Part shown: positions 61,294 to 64,000 of the stretch, one piece after another | Position numbering within the stretch: the stretch's first letter is position 1 | Layout: every line of letters begins with the position of its first letter | Assembly: GCA_001870995.2 (NCBI GenBank) | Contig: MLAV02000022.1 | Coordinates: 1-64,000, forward strand | Length of the DNA: 64,000 nucleotides | Direction: 5' to 3' | DNA from: Chitinophaga sp. CB10 | Lineage (GTDB): Bacteria; Bacteroidota; Bacteroidia; Chitinophagales; Chitinophagaceae | Notes under the pieces: model-generated | Databases searched by the model: none | What the model was told of the DNA's origin: nothing | Seen by the model: only the letters and a program-made list of their open reading frames with translations | Position numbers and translations under genes: made by a program

Positions 61294-62517
61294 TCAGGTA
61301 GCCTTTAAAGCCAGCATCTCCCTGGATGCACGCTTTGCAGGTATCCAGCTCGCGGCCGTTCCTATCACGAGGATAGTGAACAACACCAGCACAAAATCTC
61401 CCCAGTACATTATCACCGGGTACGCATCCACCAGGAACGACTGCCCTTCCAGCTTGATCAGCCCAAAGCGCTGCTGCAACAGGCAGAAGATGATCCCCAG
61501 ACCGCAGCCAAGCCCCCCGCCAATCCCGGCAATGATGAGCCCCTCCGCTAAAAATATCCGCATGATCAGCGAATTGCGGGCGCCCATCGCCTTCAGAATC
61601 GTAATATCCTTCTGCTTTTCAATGACCAGCATGTATAAGGAACCGACCATGTTAAAGGCGGCAATCACCAGTATAAAGCTGAGGATCACATATACCACCC
61701 ACTTCTCCGTTTCCATAATGGCGTAGAGCGACTGGTTCTGCTCAAAGCGGGTCTGCACCTTGTAACCCGGCCCCAGCACCGCGGCGATCCGCTTTTTCAG
61801 CAGGTCCTCGCTGACGCCGGGAGCAGCCCCAACTTCCAGGGCCGACATCTCATCCGGTCCCATTTCCAGCAGCTTGCGCAGAAAGGCGATATGCGTAATC
61901 ACATATTTGCTGTTAAACTCCTGCTGGATGGCAAAAGTCCCGCGGGGATACACAATGCCGCTGTTCAGCGCCTCCTCCGGGATCGTAAATGAAGTAGCGC
62001 TACGGCGTGGCACGTAAACCGTAACGGGCGTCAGGCTATGCTTGACGTCTATCCCCAGGGCTCCTTCCAGCTCCAGCCCTAACACGGCCCCGTAGCCTTC
62101 TTCATCGCCGGTATTGAAGTCGCCCCTAACGATTTTACCTTTTAGGTCAGCCACTTTGGTGTAATTGCTATCCACCCCTTTCAGGACGGCGATCGTAGGC
62201 TCGTCCCCGTACCGCAATACGGCTTTTTCCTCAATCACGGCCGTATAGGCCGCCACGCCGGGGACTTCCGCGATGCGTTTCAGCTGCGCGGCATCCAGCC
62301 GGATCGTCTTCCCACTCACCGGCGCCACCTTTACAGAAGGGTAAAAAGAAGAATACAGGGATTTTACCAGGCCTTCAAAGCCATTGAATACACTCAGGAT
62401 CACAATCAACGCTCCGGCCCCCACCGCAATCGCTCCCACACTCACCCAGGCGATGATGTTAATAGCATTGGTCGACTTCTTGGCCCAGAAATACCGGGAT
62501 GCAAATTGCCAGATCAT
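61294..62517 (-). CDS. LolC/E-like lipoprotein-releasing ABC permease
   Basis: This 407-residue inner-membrane protein has an N-terminal helix (SVGAIAVGAGALIVILSVFNG), a large MacB_PCD-type periplasmic domain (residues about 45-260) and three C-terminal helices (LSFILVIAAFNMVGSLYMLV, GLIIAGIGGGLGCGLGIIFC, GDFVLVLFTILVIGTAASWI) of the FtsX type. This is the arrangement of LolC/LolE permeases that release lipoproteins to LolA. No ATPase (LolD) gene is adjacent. It is separated from rbfA by a terminator. Confidence 0.9.
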   Translation of the reverse strand: MIWQFASRYFWAKKSTNAINIIAWVSVGAIAVGAGALIVILSVFNGFEGLVKSLYSSFYPSVKVAPVSGKTIRLDAAQLKRIAEVPGVAAYTAVIEEKAVLRYGDEPTIAVLKGVDSNYTKVADLKGKIVRGDFNTGDEEGYGAVLGLELEGALGIDVKHSLTPVTVYVPRRSATSFTIPEEALNSGIVYPRGTFAIQQEFNSKYVITHIAFLRKLLEMGPDEMSALEVGAAPGVSEDLLKKRIAAVLGPGYKVQTRFEQNQSLYAIMETEKWVVYVILSFILVIAAFNMVGSLYMLVIEKQKDITILKAMGARNSLIMRIFLAEGLIIAGIGGGLGCGLGIIFCLLQQRFGLIKLEGQSFLVDAYPVIMYWGDFVLVLFTILVIGTAASWIPAKRASREMLALKAT

Positions 62518-62528
62518 ATGATTAAGCC

Positions 62529-62555
62529 AAAAGCCCCGCTGGTAGCGGGACTTTT
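62529..62555 (-). terminator. Terminator of rbfA
   Basis: AAAAGCCCCGCT (62529-62540) pairs with AGCGGGACTTTT (62544-62555) with one mismatch. A T-rich tail follows on the minus strand just before the permease start. Confidence 0.75.
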
Positions 62556-62556
62556 A

Positions 62557-62955
62557 TTATTTTGTGTCTTTGTTGATATCTGATTTTCCTTTGATGTTGG
62601 AGTCGTCTTCCTTGATCTTTTTGAATAATTCCTCCATCTTGAAAACATAATCCAGGGTTTCATCCAAAAAGAAAGTAAGCTCCGGCACCCGGCGCAGTTG
62701 CTTGCCTACCCGCTGCCCCAGGGCCTTCTTGATTTCTCCCATACGCTCGTTGATACGGGACAGCATATCATCCTGATCCTTGATCTGGAACATACTCAGG
62801 TACACCTTCGCCTCCAGCAGGTCCGGCGTCATCTTCACGGCAGCAATGGAAATCATTCCCCCTTCCAGTACGTTGAAACCCATACGCTGGAAGATATCAC
62901 TTAATTCCTCCTGAATTAACTGTCCAATTTGTTTTTGCCTCTTAGTTTCCTGCAT
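62557..62955 (-). CDS. rbfA: Ribosome-binding factor A
   Basis: This 132-residue protein helps mature the 30S subunit. ATG at 62955 (MQETKRQKQIGQLIQEELSD) matches the family start; the upstream extension to 63060 is not conserved and overlaps the divergent exporter start. The KH-like core reads MISIAAVKMTPDLLEAKVYL, and LRRVPELTFFLDETLDY is the typical ending strand-helix. The Lys/Asp-rich C-terminal tail is common. Confidence 0.94.
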   Translation of the reverse strand: MQETKRQKQIGQLIQEELSDIFQRMGFNVLEGGMISIAAVKMTPDLLEAKVYLSMFQIKDQDDMLSRINERMGEIKKALGQRVGKQLRRVPELTFFLDETLDYVFKMEELFKKIKEDDSNIKGKSDINKDTK

Positions 62956-63005
62956 GTCGTTCAGTTTTTTCGTTAATAAATACGGGTACCGGTGCGAAAT
63001 TAACC

Positions 63006-63013
63006 TATTTTTG
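63006..63013 (+). promoter_or_regulatory. Candidate -7 element of the ABC exporter gene
   Basis: TATTTTTG matches TAnnTTTG and is identical to the element before dxs. It lies 34 bases before the ATG at 63047. Confidence 0.4.
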
Positions 63014-63046
63014 CCTGTTCTTACAATCAAGACTAAAGAAACAGGA

Positions 63047-64000
63047 ATGAAGACTTTCAAGCGATTATTGGGATATGCTACACCGCTGCATCATTACCTG
63101 CCTGAATACGTGATATATACCATCATAGGCATCATATTCGGACTGGTAAATTTTACGGCATTAATACCCCTGTTCGACCTGCTGTTTAACCAGCTGAGCT
63201 CAGAAAAGGCGGCACAGAACCTGGTTAAACCGGAGTTTAGCCTTTCGATCGATTATTTTACCGGGCTATTCAAATACCACCTCAGCGCCCTCTTCATACA
63301 GGACAAAATGCGGGCCCTTGTATTTGTGGGGCTGTTTATTGCATCCTGTACCATTATTGCCAACGCCGGCAGGTACATGAGCGCACGGGTGATCACCCGC
63401 CTGCGCATGACCATGCTCCAACGGGTACGCAACGATCTCTATAAGAAACTGACGGAACAGTCGCTCTCCTTCTTCCACAACCGGAAGAAAGGGGACTTGC
63501 TGACCGTGATGTCCAACGATGTGCAGGAAATCGAATCCAACGTGGTAAACGCCATCCAGGTGTTTCTCCGCGATCCGTTTATCATCATTTTCACCTTCGC
63601 CACCCTTTTCTACATATCGTTCAAGCTCACGCTGTTCACCCTGTTCTACTTCCCGATATCCGGCCTGGTTATTTCCTACATCAGCAAGCAACTGAAGAAG
63701 AAAGGCCACTGGAGCATGGAATGGCTGTCGAAAACCATCAGCATTTTTGAAGAGAGCATCAGCGGCATCCGGATCATACAATCGTTTGGCGCTTCCCGTT
63801 ATATGCAGGATAAATTCGGCCATGTCAACCACCAGTTCATCAGAACCAGCCGTGCCATGTACAACCAGCGTGAAATGGCTTCTCCCATTTCTGAAATCAT
63901 GGGCGTTTCCGTGATCCTCATCCTGATCATCTACGGAGGTAGTTTGGTTATTGGGGAGAATCCTACGCTCACCGGTTCGGTATTTATCACGTACCTGATA
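63047..64000 (+). CDS. MsbA-like ABC exporter, N-terminal part (runs off window)
   Basis: The frame opens at ATG 63047 (MKTFKRLLGYATPLHHYLPE) and stays open to the window end, giving 318 residues. Membrane helices lie near residues 20-45 and 90-110, and the middle contains SFFHNRKKGDLLTVMSNDVQEIES, the ABC_membrane region that couples to the ATPase. IFEESISGIRIIQSF further on is also typical. The nucleotide-binding domain lies beyond the window. It is likely a half-transporter of the lipid A or multidrug exporter group, starting divergently from rbfA. Confidence 0.9.
   Translation, partial: MKTFKRLLGYATPLHHYLPEYVIYTIIGIIFGLVNFTALIPLFDLLFNQLSSEKAAQNLVKPEFSLSIDYFTGLFKYHLSALFIQDKMRALVFVGLFIASCTIIANAGRYMSARVITRLRMTMLQRVRNDLYKKLTEQSLSFFHNRKKGDLLTVMSNDVQEIESNVVNAIQVFLRDPFIIIFTFATLFYISFKLTLFTLFYFPISGLVISYISKQLKKKGHWSMEWLSKTISIFEESISGIRIIQSFGASRYMQDKFGHVNHQFIRTSRAMYNQREMASPISEIMGVSVILILIIYGGSLVIGENPTLTGSVFITYLI

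Noticed and set aside
63266..63832. Antisense ORF of 188 codons near the window end
   Set aside because: The opposite strand carries a clear MsbA-like exporter frame from 63047.
1..64000. CRISPR array or defence system outside the toxin locus
   Set aside because: No regularly spaced repeats and no Cas, restriction-modification or related genes were seen.

Overview
The window looks like a chromosome segment from a Bacteroidota bacterium, most likely a Chitinophaga-type member of the Chitinophagaceae. The assignment rests on a SusC/SusD pair, Bacteroidota-restricted families (DUF3078-like, DUF6443-like Rhs proteins, LytS/LytTR pair), a B12-dependent class II ribonucleotide reductase, a bacterial GGGP-synthase homologue, few Shine-Dalgarno sites, and recurring TAnnTTTG (-7 type) promoter elements upstream of genes. 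No rRNA, tRNA or CRISPR array was seen.

Region 1 (1-1580): the right part of an IS3-family insertion sequence whose two ORFs are joined by a canonical A AAA AAG -1 frameshift site. It has cut off the 5' end of an Xre-type regulator, whose 3' part survives and ends in a strong terminator.

Region 2 (1599-25320): an AT-richer, minus-strand accessory island of about 24 kb. In transcription order it encodes a tail-fibre-like secreted protein with a broken or frameshifted 3' end, a probable outer-membrane barrel with coiled coils, an Fn3-like secreted protein, a 1862-residue SpvB-like/PA14 protein, a small lipocalin-like protein, a 1154-residue beta-sandwich protein ending in a YD-like tail, a small secreted protein, a 2768-residue Rhs protein with an internal propeller-like segment and a C-terminal nuclease-like tip, and a tightly coupled small gene that is the candidate immunity gene. 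The layout suggests a Bacteroidota version of an Rhs/Tc-type polymorphic toxin, with shell components split over several exported proteins. A conserved upstream motif is shared by the barrel gene and the tail-fibre-like gene.

Region 3 (25577-36160): FHA protein, carboxypeptidase-regulatory-domain protein, divergent PRPP synthetase, GNAT acetyltransferase, a SusC/SusD nutrient-uptake pair without neighbouring hydrolases, a DUF2490-like protein, a YcxB-like protein and a small secreted protein. A 580-base non-coding stretch follows with several hairpins and a possible leader peptide or small RNA.

Region 4 (36161-64000): mostly core genes. These are nrdJ, GGGP synthase, an AhpD-like protein, a LytTR regulator with its LytS-like kinase, dxs, a PaaE-like reductase, a PAS sensor lacking an ATPase domain, a HAD phosphatase and a propeller protein. 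A redox/stress cluster (pirin, OsmC, YceI, pirin, AraC regulator) follows, then scpA, a DUF3078-like protein, mscL, a PPK2 kinase, a DMT transporter, frr, a WecA/TagO-like transferase, a transketolase N-terminal subunit without its partner, a LolC/E-like permease, rbfA, and the start of an MsbA-like ABC exporter that runs off the window. Most transcription units here end in clear intrinsic terminators.
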